64,000 nt of DNA from Oscillatoriales cyanobacterium M59_W2019_021 (GCA_015295945.1 DVED01000085.1:1-64000), one strand, 5' to 3'. Counted from the first letter of the stretch, positions 8,226 through 16,921 are shown. A program made the numbers and translations. Notes: generated by a model not told the origin, from the letters alone.

Positions 8226-8981
8226 TTACGCAGCTTTTTGTTGCTTCTTGCCGCGACGCTTCAGAGCGGAACCGAAGCCGAGAGCCATCGCAGAACCCAC
8301 GATCGTCATCGGTTCGGGTACGTCCTTGTCGCTGGTGGGGGGGGTGACAGTCATGCCGCGACCCGTGCCACTATCTCCATTAAAGCCATTACCGTCAATG
8401 CTTTGGTAGCGAACGCCGAAGTTGCTCAAACCGAAGCTGGAAACCGCACTGGCGAAGTTCAACGTTGCGGTGAAGTTGCCGCTCGATCCCGCAAAAACAC
8501 CACCGTTCCGTCCGCCTTGACAGTTATTACCATTAGTAAAGCAGACATCGAGAGCCCCAAATTGGTTGGGTAAGGAACCGTCTTTAACGACGTTGCTGAA
8601 GAGACCGGTGGAAGTACCAAAGTTTCGGCGAGGTAAATCCACACCATCAAGATTGAAACCTAAAACCGAAGTCCGAGAGTTAATGCCTCCATCGGAAAGG
8701 TTGCTCAGCATGATATCCCACTCCGCGCTGTCACCGTCAAAGCTGAGCAGCTTAAAGATCGCTTTCGACTTCAAGCCATCGACATTCTGAGTGGCAACAT
8801 TACCATCGAACTCGATCTCGAAGGACTTACCAACGTCATCGCTGGTGATTCCGGTGACGCTACCGCCGTTGAGGGTAAACGCAGAAGCCGAAGGAGCGCC
8901 AGCCAAGAAAGCGAGACCCAAAGTGGAAACAGCCGATAATCCGAGGGCAACTTTAGAAAAAGCGGAAGTTGAAACTTTCAT
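8226..8981 (-). CDS. PEP-CTERM sorting-signal protein, secreted
   Basis: 251-residue exported protein of unknown function. Starting at ATG 8981 gives a signal peptide ending APSASA (about residues 1-34). The mature region is beta-rich and contains a two-cysteine segment DVCFTNGNNCQGGRNGGVFAG around residues 155-175, reminiscent of the so-called cistern family of PEP-CTERM proteins (a tentative match). The end has VPEP, a hydrophobic stretch and a Lys/Arg-rich tail, the PEP-CTERM tag recognised by an exosortase-like system. It shares this tag with the haem peroxidase at 174-1916. Monocistronic with its own terminator. Confidence 0.8.
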   Translation of the reverse strand: MKVSTSAFSKVALGLSAVSTLGLAFLAGAPSASAFTLNGGSVTGITSDDVGKSFEIEFDGNVATQNVDGLKSKAIFKLLSFDGDSAEWDIMLSNLSDGGINSRTSVLGFNLDGVDLPRRNFGTSTGLFSNVVKDGSLPNQFGALDVCFTNGNNCQGGRNGGVFAGSSGNFTATLNFASAVSSFGLSNFGVRYQSIDGNGFNGDSGTGRGMTVTPPTSDKDVPEPMTIVGSAMALGFGSALKRRGKKQQKAA

Positions 8982-9592
8982 GGTAAGCATTAATTGGGTT
9001 GATAGGATTTGTAGAACAGTCAACAAGATGAAGCGATCCGCATTGAATCCGTTGGATGTACCCTGTCCGATCTATTTTGAGATCGTGGATTTCAGATTTT
9101 TCATTGACAGGTGTCGAACGAGATTCTAGATCCGATTGAAAACCACTATTACCATCTGTCTTGCAACAAAAAGTTGTAGGAGATTTCAGTCGAGTTCTCT
9201 TTCGGTGCTTCAATTACAACCCTATCCACCCCACCCTAGAGATGCCCACTCTTTTGGTAATATTTTATACAGTCTTTAACTAAGTAACTTTTTTTGTGTG
9301 GAAAGCAAAAACTTAAGAGTTGAAATTGATGGAAGTCTCTACTCCCTTGAGATCGAGGTCACACCCGGAAATTTTATAGAGCTTTATAAAATCTTGTTAA
9401 TTTGAGTTTTATCGCTTTAAAAAACCGATAAAAAATAGAACTTAATGCGGGGTCTCAGTCCTCATAGGGCTGCCACAAATGGAGAGCGAAATCGAGAGTT
9501 TGGAGTTGGAGTTGCCAACGGGTGAATTTCCAGGGCTGAGAGGCTGCCAGATAGAGTAAGATGAAGCTTCCCCTACAGAAATCGATCGTTCA
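8982..9592. other. long divergent intergenic region
   Basis: About 610 bases separating two divergent genes. It is AT-rich from 9240 to 9440 and contains a palindrome at 9371-9392. I looked for a cobalamin riboswitch ahead of the cbiG-cobJ gene and found no B12 box. No coding frame is convincing. Confidence 0.5.
9371..9392. promoter_or_regulatory. 22-bp AT-rich palindrome, possible operator
   Basis: ATTTTATAGAGCT followed by TTATAAAAT forms an imperfect palindrome in the middle of the divergent promoter region between the PEP-CTERM gene and cbiG-cobJ. A dimeric regulator could bind here. There is no direct evidence. Confidence 0.3.
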
Positions 9593-11584
9593 GTGACACC
9601 CTTCCAGACCGTGAAATTAGCAGAGTTTTCCCCTATAGCGGCGATCGCCACCACTGCCAACAGCGCCCGACGCCTCGGGCAACTCCGTCAAATTGCCGAT
9701 GTCACGCTGTGGGTTCCCCCTTCTGTCACCGACATTCCCCACGCGCAAATTTATACCATCCCTTTAAAAGAACATATCGCGACCTTATGGTCGCACCATC
9801 GGGCGTTGGTGTTCGGTTTGGCAACCGGTGCGGTGGTGCGGTTAATCGCTCCCTTGCTGCAAGATAAATCGATCGATCCGGCGGTGGTGGTGGTGGATGA
9901 AGCGGGGAAATTTGCGGTGAGTTTGTGTAGCGGACACCAAGGCGGTGCCGATCGTCTCACCCAGTCGATCGCCCGACAGTTGGGGGCAACACCCGTGTTA
10001 ACCGGAGCTTCCGCCAGTTTGGGACTGCCGGCGGTGGATTTGTTGGGGGTTCCCTTCGGTTGGACGAAAGGAACGGGAGACTGGACGGGAGTGAGTGCGG
10101 CAGTGGCGCGAGGGGAAACGGTAGAAGTGTTTCAGGATGCGGGTTGGGAGTTGAACCTTCCCCATCCTGCCTTCGCGATCCAAAATTTACGCTCGTGCAG
10201 CGACCCCCAGGGAGTATCGCCCGATTCTATCGATCCCAATTCTCCGAAAACCGACCTCAAAGGTAGAATTTGGATTAGTTTTACCCAGCGACAGTTTTCC
10301 CCAGAATCGCCCTTACCCAAGGTACAGTGGCATCCTCGGGTGTTGTGGGTGGGGGTGGGATGCGAGCGGGGAACCCCTCGGAGTGCGATCGAAGACGCGA
10401 TCGCACGGGTGTTTCGGGCAAATCACCTCGCCGAAGGATCGATCGCCGGAATCGCCACGATCGCTCTAAAAGCCGATGAGGTAGGATTGTTGGAGTTGTG
10501 CGGCGATCGCCACCTCCCCCTCGTTACCTTTTCCCCCGAACAACTGCGCGACATCGAAGTTCCCAACCCTTCGGAAGTGGTAGATCGAGAAGTGGGAACC
10601 CCCAGCGTAGCCGAAGCGGCGGCAATTTTCGCGGCTTCCTCCGATTCCTTGCAGTTCCGACCCCCCTTAGTCCCTGCAAGGGGGGAGACCACTCGTCCCC
10701 TCTCCTCGGAGGAGAGGGTTAGGGAGAGGTGGGAACGAGATGGGGGTCAACTCCTCGTCCCCAAACAGATTTACAAACCCGAAAACCAACCCGGTGCGGT
10801 GACGGTGGCAGTGGCAGTGGCTTCGCGGGAATATACCGGACGCGACGGCAAATTATGGCTGGTGGGAACGGGACCCGGTTGTTTGGAACAGATGACTCCT
10901 GCCGCCCAAGATGCGATCGCCCGAGCGGATGCCATCGTCGGTTACTCTCTCTATATCAATTTGGTGCGTCCCCTCCTCCAGCCCCAACAAATTATCGAAG
11001 CCTTGCCCATTACCCAAGAACGACAGCGGGCGCAACGAGCGATCGATCTCGCCCAGTGGGGTTTGACGGTTGCGGTTATCTCCTCCGGTGACTGCGGGAT
11101 TTACGGCATGGGAGGCTTAGTTTTGGAGGAATTGCAAGCCCGAAATTGGGATGGAAAAACCCCTTCCCTGCAAGTGTTTCCCGGTATTTCCGCCCTGCAA
11201 TCGGCAGCCTCGCGGGTGGGAACCCCGCTCATGCACGATTTCTGCTCCATCAGTTTGAGCGATTTGCTGACGCCTTGGGAGGTTATCGAAAAACGGCTGA
11301 ATGCGGCAGCAGCAGCAGATTTTGTGGTCGCCCTGTACAATCCCAAATCGCAAAATCGCACCGAACAAATCGCGATCGCCCGACGAATTTTCCTAGAACA
11401 TCGTTCTCCTCAGACTCCGGTGGCACTCGTTCGTTCTGCCTATCGCGACGACGAACGAGTGATGTTAACCACGCTCGATCGTTTTTTGGAGTTTGAAGTC
11501 GATATGCTGACCACGGTTCTCATCGGCAATACTCAAACTCGATCGTACGAAAACTGGATGATTACGCCTCGAGGCTACTACTAG
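9593..11584 (+). CDS. CbiG-CobJ/CbiH fusion, cobalamin biosynthesis
   Basis: Bifunctional corrin-ring enzyme of 663 residues. The N-terminal part (about 1-345) is CbiG, cobalt-precorrin-5A hydrolase (motifs GLATGAVVRLIAP and VVDEAGKFAVSLCSGHQGGAD), including the C-terminal CbiG subdomain (GVGCERGTP). Residues about 420-663 are the precorrin-3B C17-methyltransferase CobJ/CbiH with the SAM-binding LWLVGTGPG and VISSGDCGIYGMGG motifs. Together they cover ring contraction and the following deacylation. The fusion is usual in cyanobacteria. The linker (residues about 355-385) is low-complexity and encoded by palindromic repeats. The start is GTG 9593 because an upstream ATG at 9561 is closed by a stop. 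The gene stands alone. Confidence 0.92.
   Translation: MTPFQTVKLAEFSPIAAIATTANSARRLGQLRQIADVTLWVPPSVTDIPHAQIYTIPLKEHIATLWSHHRALVFGLATGAVVRLIAPLLQDKSIDPAVVVVDEAGKFAVSLCSGHQGGADRLTQSIARQLGATPVLTGASASLGLPAVDLLGVPFGWTKGTGDWTGVSAAVARGETVEVFQDAGWELNLPHPAFAIQNLRSCSDPQGVSPDSIDPNSPKTDLKGRIWISFTQRQFSPESPLPKVQWHPRVLWVGVGCERGTPRSAIEDAIARVFRANHLAEGSIAGIATIALKADEVGLLELCGDRHLPLVTFSPEQLRDIEVPNPSEVVDREVGTPSVAEAAAIFAASSDSLQFRPPLVPARGETTRPLSSEERVRERWERDGGQLLVPKQIYKPENQPGAVTVAVAVASREYTGRDGKLWLVGTGPGCLEQMTPAAQDAIARADAIVGYSLYINLVRPLLQPQQIIEALPITQERQRAQRAIDLAQWGLTVAVISSGDCGIYGMGGLVLEELQARNWDGKTPSLQVFPGISALQSAASRVGTPLMHDFCSISLSDLLTPWEVIEKRLNAAAAADFVVALYNPKSQNRTEQIAIARRIFLEHRSPQTPVALVRSAYRDDERVMLTTLDRFLEFEVDMLTTVLIGNTQTRSYENWMITPRGYY
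10660..10733. repeat. palindromic repeat inside the cbiG-cobJ linker
   Basis: Two tandem palindromes, CCCCCTT/AAGGGGGG and CCCTCTCCTCGGAGGAGAGGG, read in frame as the Pro/Arg/Glu-rich linker between the two enzyme domains. The composition (runs of C and G) is unlike the flanking coding sequence and looks like an intergenic repeat tolerated in a flexible linker. Confidence 0.65.
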
Positions 11585-12028
11585 CAATTTACCTAGTCAC
11601 AAATAACGGGTGGAGGCTGGCGCAGAAATTTGGTGAGACCGGGACGCATATCCGATCGTCAATCCCTATTCCGCGAGATAGAGCGCTACGTAAATACGTT
11701 AGGACAATTTTGTAAGGGTATAGGCGTAGCCAGCGCTCTGCCTTCTGCGATACAACATTCCCCCGCTCAAGTTCTGTCTGAAGGTAGAAGTCGAGCCGGG
11801 GTCGTAATTAGTATCTTAGGATTAATCGAACGACAAGCATTTAGCTTTTGAGAGTTAAATTCCTCATCGATCGCAATGCTTGTTGTCCAAGCCAAACTTG
11901 GGTGCGTTACCTCTAAATCTTGAGAGCGACTGCCAACACACGAATTATCAAAATTTTTTTAGTGGGCGTCATCGGAAAATTTAGAAACATACAAATCGGA
12001 TAACCCTCAAATAAAAGGAGAAAAAATC
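11585..12028. other. intergenic region
   Basis: No supported gene. A 73-codon frame (11630-11851) has no recognisable product. An inverted repeat ACAAGCATT ... AATGCTTGT brackets about 11833-11887 and could form a hairpin. The last 40 bases carry the AAAGGAGAAAA ribosome binding site of the next gene. Confidence 0.5.
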
Positions 12029-12295
12029 ATGGGTTTAATTGCATGGGCTGTATTAGGATTACTAGCTGGTGCGATCGCCAAAGCCATTTATCCCGGATCT
12101 CAAGGCGGCGGTATCCTAGCAACAATGCTTCTGGGAATTGTGGGTGCTTTCCTTGGAGGCAGTCTGTATACGCTACTAACCACTAGCAGCTTGCAACTAA
12201 CGGCAGCAGGTTTGAGTATTGGCGGGTTAGTGGTTGCCGTTTTAGGGGCGATTCTCGCGATCTACCTGTGGGGTTTATTGGCACGTTCTGCCTAA
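12029..12295 (+). CDS. GlsB/YeaQ/YmgE-family membrane protein
   Basis: 88-residue transglycosylase-associated/GlsB stress-response family protein with three predicted membrane helices and glycine-rich turns: MGLIAWAVLGLLAGAIAKAI, GGGILATMLLGIVGAFLGG, and a C-terminal VVAVLGAILAIYLW helix. The family is small, hydrophobic and stress-linked; the molecular activity is unknown. A strong Shine-Dalgarno (AAAGGAG) precedes ATG 12029. A long hairpin follows. Confidence 0.88.
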   Translation: MGLIAWAVLGLLAGAIAKAIYPGSQGGGILATMLLGIVGAFLGGSLYTLLTTSSLQLTAAGLSIGGLVVAVLGAILAIYLWGLLARSA

Positions 12296-12328
12296 ACTTT
12301 CATCACGCCATCCGGCTTGCTAATTTTG

Positions 12329-12364
12329 CGCTCGAGTCTGGTTGAAAAAAACTAGATTCGAGCG
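12329..12364 (+). terminator. 15-bp hairpin between glsB-like gene and nblA
   Basis: CGCTCGAGTCTGGTT pairs almost perfectly with AACTAGATTCGAGCG around an A-rich loop. It follows the GlsB-like gene by about 30 bases. There is no U-tract, so it may be an mRNA 3-prime stabiliser or a weak terminator ahead of the nblA promoter. Confidence 0.5.
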
Positions 12365-12397
12365 AGATTAATCTACCTAGCATATTGTGATACAACG

Positions 12398-12580
12398 ATG
12401 GATAGCAATACATTTGAACTCACCCTAGAGCAACAGTTTCATATGCAAATGATGGAACGATCGCTCGACTTACTCTCCAAAGAGCAAATGCAAAGTTTAT
12501 TTCTAGAAACCTCGCGATTACTGATGATTAAGGAAAATATCATTAAAGGCTTGATGCGAGATAAAATTTTAAAGAAATGA
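12398..12580 (+). CDS. nblA: NblA-like phycobilisome degradation protein
   Basis: 60-residue protein of the NblA family. NblA is a small helical adaptor that binds phycobiliproteins and ClpC to drive phycobilisome proteolysis during nutrient starvation. Family features are the acidic start and ELTLEQQF, a first helix with Met/Glu pattern, and a second helix with SKEQMQSLFLETSRLLMIKENIIKGLM, matching the two-helix antiparallel fold. Length is typical. Its last codon overlaps the start of the next gene (ATGA at 12577), so it heads a three-gene unit. The sequence is more divergent than standard NblA after the first helix, so it may be a paralogue. Nutrient-stress control is expected, but I cannot place a specific site. 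Confidence 0.75.
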   Translation: MDSNTFELTLEQQFHMQMMERSLDLLSKEQMQSLFLETSRLLMIKENIIKGLMRDKILKK

Positions 12581-13491
12581 GCCGTAGCGAACGCCAATAT
12601 CGATTCAGAATGCGCCAGTTTGGATGGCGAGATGAACTTAAATTTCTCATTCGCGGAATATCCGGGGGATTCCTGTTTGGGATTCCTTTAATCTATACGA
12701 TGGAAGTCTGGTGGATTGGCTCTTACACCGAACCCCCGGTTAAACTGGCACTACTCGCCGTAACCTTTGGAGTTATTTTTTTACTCAGCCGGACGGAAAG
12801 TTTTGGGGACGATCCCAGCGAGCGGTTTTCTCAAACCTTCAGAAAAAGTATTAAATCTTTAGCGATCGGGATTATTTGTACGACTTTTATACTCATTCTT
12901 TTAAGAGAGATTAGAATCGAAACATCCTTAAATGAAGCATTAGGAAAAATTATTTACGAAGGGATGCCGTTTTCGATCGGGGTAGCCTTATCCAAGGTTC
13001 TTCTCAACGATACAGACGACGATCGCTTTGAGGATAAGGCAGATTTAAATGAAAATCAATACTCAGCGGGAGCGTTAAGATCGGAAGATCTCTACAGTGC
13101 GACGTTAGCCGATATTGGAGCAACCTTTATCGGTGCTTTTTTTATTGCCTTTAGTATCGCGCCAACGGATGAAATTTCCATGCTAACCTCGGCAACTTCA
13201 CCACCTTTTTTGCTCGCAATTATTGCCGCTTCTTTGGCGATTTCATACGCGATCGTCTTTGCCTCTGGATTCACAACGCAAGACAAACGAAACTCGCAAC
13301 GAGGATTGTTTCAAAACCCGATCGACGAAACGGTCATGTCTTATTTGGTTTCGCTTTTTGCCTCAATTTTGATGCTATTATTTTTCCAGCGTTTAAATTT
13401 TTCCGATCCGTGGACGTGGTGGCTCGAACAAGCACTGATTCTAGGATTGCCCGCGACTGTGGGGGGTGCGGCAGGAAGATTGGCAGTATGA
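12577..13491 (+). CDS. TIGR02587 family membrane protein
   Basis: 304-residue integral membrane protein of family TIGR02587 (DUF2391-type), function unknown. It has about seven or eight predicted helices: two at about 28-45 and 50-70, one near 95-115, and five or so from 175 to 304, with an acidic cytoplasmic loop (NDTDDDRFEDKADLNENQ) about 148-165. It overlaps nblA by 4 bases at its start and TIGR02588 by 4 bases at its end, implying translational coupling of all three. The pairing of TIGR02587 with TIGR02588 is usual in bacteria; the nblA neighbour is not something I know as general. Confidence 0.85.
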   Translation: MSRSERQYRFRMRQFGWRDELKFLIRGISGGFLFGIPLIYTMEVWWIGSYTEPPVKLALLAVTFGVIFLLSRTESFGDDPSERFSQTFRKSIKSLAIGIICTTFILILLREIRIETSLNEALGKIIYEGMPFSIGVALSKVLLNDTDDDRFEDKADLNENQYSAGALRSEDLYSATLADIGATFIGAFFIAFSIAPTDEISMLTSATSPPFLLAIIAASLAISYAIVFASGFTTQDKRNSQRGLFQNPIDETVMSYLVSLFASILMLLFFQRLNFSDPWTWWLEQALILGLPATVGGAAGRLAV

Positions 13492-13904
13492 CCCAAATCT
13501 CGAAAATTCGATCGAAATCGAAACGAAAATCTCGAACTTTTGCCGAAAAGGTGACCTTTGTCTTCTCGGTGCTAGTAGTTAGCATTCTGGTTAGTTTAGT
13601 TCTGATAGTCTGGATTTTTAAAGGCGAGCGACCTCCAGTCCTCGAAATTGCGAGAAATGGAGAAATTCGCGCGGTCAACGGACAGTTTTACGTTCCTTTT
13701 GTGCTGACTAATGAAGGCGGAGAAAATGTGGAAAACGTCCAGGTTGTCGGAGATCTAGAAATAGATGGCAAGACGGAAGAATCGGGAGAGCAGTCGATGG
13801 ATTTTCTGTCCGCCGGAGAACGAGAAGAAGGCGCGTTTATCTTCCACCGCAACCCTGAAGACGGTCGGGTGATGTTGCGGGTTGCCAGTTATAAAGTCCC
13901 TTAA
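13488..13904 (+). CDS. TIGR02588 family protein
   Basis: 138 residues, single N-terminal membrane anchor (about 20-44, FVFSVLVVSILVSLVLIVWIF) after a Lys/Arg-rich cytoplasmic start, then an extracytoplasmic beta-sandwich-like domain (GQFYVPFVLTNEGGENVENVQVVG). This is the constant partner of TIGR02587 and is coupled to it by an ATGA overlap. Its stop codon overlaps the stop of the convergent gene (TTAA, 13901-13904). Function unknown. Confidence 0.85.
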   Translation: MTQISKIRSKSKRKSRTFAEKVTFVFSVLVVSILVSLVLIVWIFKGERPPVLEIARNGEIRAVNGQFYVPFVLTNEGGENVENVQVVGDLEIDGKTEESGEQSMDFLSAGEREEGAFIFHRNPEDGRVMLRVASYKVP

Positions 13905-15547
13905 AATCCATTCTCGATCGCTTCTAAATTAGGTTGTGCGGAAGGATCTTCGATCGCTTCTGGAGAGGGTTGAACGGACGAATCTTCGATCGCCGCCAAA
14001 GGATCGATGGGGGGCTGAATTTCCGGTGGCGGCGCACCGTACAGCTTGGCGACCAACCCAGAAATCCACTGACCGGTTTCGCTCGACGCGCTGACCTGTT
14101 CGTTCGCCCATTTCATCGCCGCTTGACGATCGCCTTGAGCCGCTTTCAGTAACGTTCCCCAGGCAATGGTATCGGCATCCGACGACACCCGCACCGCCAC
14201 ATCGATGCGCTGCCAAATGCGACCCGTATCGGTTTTCAACAGTTCGATAATTTCCGCTTGCTGGTCGGGATTGTTCTCTAAAATCTCTAACGCCGTCCGC
14301 CATTGCCCGTCGATCAGCGCTGCCAGCACCGCTTGACTGGGACTCGCCCACGCTGCTTTTGCCTGATTTTGGGTGATGCGCGCGTGTAGGGCAACGACAT
14401 CCATCTGTGCTTGAGCCGCTGGCGTCCAATTGCTACCGCTTTCTCGCTTCAGCACCCCCAGAATTTCCAAGGCAGGCGACCACAACCCCTTACGGGCGAG
14501 TAACAGAGCATTTTTGTAAGTGCGGCTGTCGAAAGCGGCTTCCGATAGGGTAATCTCTTGCAACTGGATGGGGTTGAGGATGAAGTTGCGCGGTTGCACC
14601 TGGTACACGTCAATGTAGGGTTCGAGTCCGATACTGCGATCGATCGTCAGTTCCGCCGTTTTTCCCCCCGTTACCTCTTGCCATTCGGGAATTTGCCCCG
14701 AAGGACTCGTCCACTGCAACATCAAACTCAAATGCGATCGACTGGGATTGTAGTGGAAAATTTGCCCGTAGCTCATCTGCGAATCCCCTTCGAGGCGACT
14801 GCCTTGAAGGTTGAACCACAGTCCGGTATCGGGCGCTTTGCTGTCGAAGCGTTTTAAAGCCGTCAAATCTAGCGGGCGATTGGAACCCGATGCCGAAGAC
14901 AAGTTGGCTAGGGAGGCGATAACGAAGGATTCCGCCGGACCTGCCACTTCAACTTGGTTGACGAGATAGTAGTAGTCGCGATCTTTGTTGGGGGTAAACT
15001 CTTCGGATGCCGATTGATACACCCGCAGTTGGGTAATGGGACGACAACCGCGATCGCAATTGGGACGCTGGAGGTAGACGGGTAAGAGGATCTCGGTTTT
15101 CCCGTCGTTTGCCGAAGACAGAAACACCGTTTCCCCGGCTTCCATCCCTTGTTGCTTCAAACTTTGGTGGATTTCGTCCAAGGTTTGGGGGGCAGAAGGG
15201 TTGTCCGTGGCAATTTTCGCCCATTCCGGCAACCACCGCGTCGTCCAAGCGAGAGATTCTGGATGCAGCATCGACTGCACGCTGAACCACGCACCGCCTG
15301 CCATCAACCCCAGACCCCCTAACAAGGCGACGATCGCACCCAAGACGCCATAGGTCTGTTTTGGAGGGGAACGGCGGGGAGAACGAGCGGGGGGTAATGC
15401 GTTCAGTTGTCGGGGTGCGAGTCGAGAGGGTTGACGCCTGCGAATGGCACTCGATGGGCGACGCTGGCGTCGGGTGGGTTGGGGTTTGCGTACAGTCACA
15501 CTCAATGGGAGGTAAGGGTTTACTCTTCCGTGTACATCTTCTGTCAC
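13901..15547 (-). CDS. single-pass membrane protein of unknown function
   Basis: 548 residues, family not recognised. A basic Arg/Pro-rich cytoplasmic tail (1-64) is followed by one membrane helix (about 66-92) and a large extracytoplasmic region with a Cys pair (CDRGCR) near 165. The part from about 335 is helical and repeat-like (RKGLWSPALEILGVLKRESG), resembling TPR-type repeats. The end carries a short degenerate direct repeat built on AIEDSSVQPSPE / AIEDPSAQPNLE / AIENGF. It is probably conserved in cyanobacteria. Convergent with the TIGR02588 gene; the stop codons overlap. Confidence 0.75.
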   Translation of the reverse strand: MTEDVHGRVNPYLPLSVTVRKPQPTRRQRRPSSAIRRRQPSRLAPRQLNALPPARSPRRSPPKQTYGVLGAIVALLGGLGLMAGGAWFSVQSMLHPESLAWTTRWLPEWAKIATDNPSAPQTLDEIHQSLKQQGMEAGETVFLSSANDGKTEILLPVYLQRPNCDRGCRPITQLRVYQSASEEFTPNKDRDYYYLVNQVEVAGPAESFVIASLANLSSASGSNRPLDLTALKRFDSKAPDTGLWFNLQGSRLEGDSQMSYGQIFHYNPSRSHLSLMLQWTSPSGQIPEWQEVTGGKTAELTIDRSIGLEPYIDVYQVQPRNFILNPIQLQEITLSEAAFDSRTYKNALLLARKGLWSPALEILGVLKRESGSNWTPAAQAQMDVVALHARITQNQAKAAWASPSQAVLAALIDGQWRTALEILENNPDQQAEIIELLKTDTGRIWQRIDVAVRVSSDADTIAWGTLLKAAQGDRQAAMKWANEQVSASSETGQWISGLVAKLYGAPPPEIQPPIDPLAAIEDSSVQPSPEAIEDPSAQPNLEAIENGF

Positions 15548-15720
15548 GAACCCGTCTGATGTCTAGTGGTGGTATTCCTGCTGACGACTGGGCCGCCGAT
15601 GGTCTTGGGGACTTAAAACTTATCGATCGCCCGTTCCCAGATCCCGAATATGCCGCTACAATACGATCTAGATGGCGCTGCGGCGTTGGTGACTGCCAAT
15701 ATTGTTTTGTGATCTACAAT

Positions 15721-15901
15721 CATCCTGTATATGGGAATTAGCAAGCGTTGCGCGGCAGTAGACCGAGCACGTACTCGGAAACTTCAAGCGCGAAGCCAAG
15801 ATGCCCACTTGATATATGCAGGTCAAAAACTGAGGTAAGACGGCGTTGCGGTGAATCTTTTCTATTAGCCTCCTTTGTCTGCGGACACAGGGGGCTTTAA
15901 A
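15721..15901 (+). ncRNA. candidate structured small RNA, possibly 6S-like
   Basis: Roughly 180 bases ending in a clear terminator hairpin with no protein gene that could own it. A TACAAT -10-like element (15715-15720) precedes it; another lies at 15657-15662. Inside is a nested stem: GCGCG (about 15752) pairing with CGCG (about 15789), enclosing CCGAG-CACGTA-CTCGG. Size, terminal structure and solitary position fit a 6S-like or other housekeeping RNA, but I cannot confirm the family from sequence alone. The 5-prime end is a guess. Confidence 0.4.
15867..15901 (+). terminator. rho-independent terminator of the candidate RNA
   Basis: AGCCTCCTTTGTC pairs with GACACAGGGGGCT around loop TGCG (one mismatch, one G-U), followed by TTAAATT. 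It points in the plus direction and no plus-strand gene lies upstream within the window for several kilobases. Confidence 0.7.
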
Positions 15902-16197
15902 TTGGTTATTGGTCATTAGTCATTGGTCATTTGGGGAGTTGCTAGTTGCGCTTTCGCATTCACGATCTCCGTGTCTCCGTGTCCCCCCTTCCCCTGCCTT
16001 ACAGGTGTAGGTTTTTGACAATCAAGTGAGTGTGGACTAACGATCGGGTAATTCAGAGCGTGACGGCAACGAAAATTCAAAGGTTTTGCTTCCCCGGCTC
16101 CCCCTGCTTCCTCCTGAACTCCTTCTAAATAGGTTGCGATCGCCTCCTCCTCAACGGTAGGATAGTAGACCTGACCTCATGCACTCCGGGAATCCCC

Positions 16198-16656
16198 ATG
16201 GCTAAACGCATTCAATTATTGTTAAATCAAGATGTCCGCAAATTGGGCAAAGCGGGCGAAGTGGTCGAAGTTGCGCCGGGATACGCTCGCAATTATCTCA
16301 TTCCCCAAAATATCGGCGTGCGCACGACGCCCGGTATTTTAAAAATGGTGGAATGGCGCAAGCAAAAAGAACAAGAGCGCTTGATCAGTATCAAGCAAGA
16401 AGCCGAATCGCGCAAGCAGGCATTGCAAACCATCGGTCGCTTTACGATTAAGAAGCAAGTGGGCGAAAAAGATGCGATTTTCGGTACGGTGACCGATCGC
16501 GAAGTGGTCGAAGCCATCCAAGCAGCAACGAACCAGGAGATCGATCGCAGAGGCGTAACGCTGCCGGAAATCAGCAAAACGGGTTTCTACAAGGCTCAGG
16601 TGAAGTTGCATCCGGAAGTCACCGCAGAAATCGAGATCCACGTCGCGCCGTTGTAA
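16198..16656 (+). CDS. rplI: 50S ribosomal protein L9
   Basis: 152 residues, typical bacterial L9 length. It binds 23S rRNA domain V at the base of the L1 stalk. Visible: N-terminal RNA-binding domain ([27 protein letters not shown]), long connecting helix about 41-75 ([19 protein letters not shown]) and C-terminal domain ([14 protein letters not shown] ... [13 protein letters not shown]). It is followed 175 bases on by a terminator and then dnaB. The rplI-dnaB order is common in bacteria. Confidence 0.97.
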   Translation: MAKRIQLLLNQDVRKLGKAGEVVEVAPGYARNYLIPQNIGVRTTPGILKMVEWRKQKEQERLISIKQEAESRKQALQTIGRFTIKKQVGEKDAIFGTVTDREVVEAIQAATNQEIDRRGVTLPEISKTGFYKAQVKLHPEVTAEIEIHVAPL

Positions 16657-16832
16657 GTTCGCTCGAGTCAAGGATGTGCGGGACAATCATAGACCCCTAC
16701 TGTGGGTCAACGGCTGTTGACCCTGGTGGCTGTTGACTCCTAGGTCGAATCTCAGACAAGCGAATCCCTTAATTTCTTTGCAAGTCCCTGATTGGAAGTC
16801 TCAACCTCGATCGATGTTGGGAAATTGCCACC

Positions 16833-16866
16833 CAGACCGCTAGAAGCGGTCTACAATTTTTTTTTA
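16833..16866 (+). terminator. rho-independent terminator after rplI
   Basis: AGACCGC, loop TAGA, GCGGTCT, then ACAA and a run of nine T residues. Separates rplI from dnaB, so dnaB needs its own promoter or readthrough. Confidence 0.88.
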
Positions 16867-16921
16867 AGGCGGCTTTTTAGATTACCCAGAGTCCGATCGC
16901 CCTGGAACCGACGACTGAATT

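Larger units (their letters stand above)
15548..16197. other. 650-base intergenic region
   Basis: Holds a candidate small RNA with terminator (15721-15901), then a run of GGTTATTGGTCATTAG and GTCATTTGGGGAG filler (15902-15945), pyrimidine-rich CCCCTGCC/CCCCGGCTCCCCCTGC modules (15980-16130) with TCCTGAACTCC, and the short leader of rplI. No protein gene is supported. Confidence 0.6.

Noticed and set aside
9400-9592. Cobalamin riboswitch before cbiG-cobJ
   Set aside because: No B12 box or matching stem order is visible, and cobalamin control need not be present.
11630-11851. 73-codon frame between cbiG-cobJ and the GlsB-like gene
   Set aside because: No start signal and no family; overlaps an inverted repeat.
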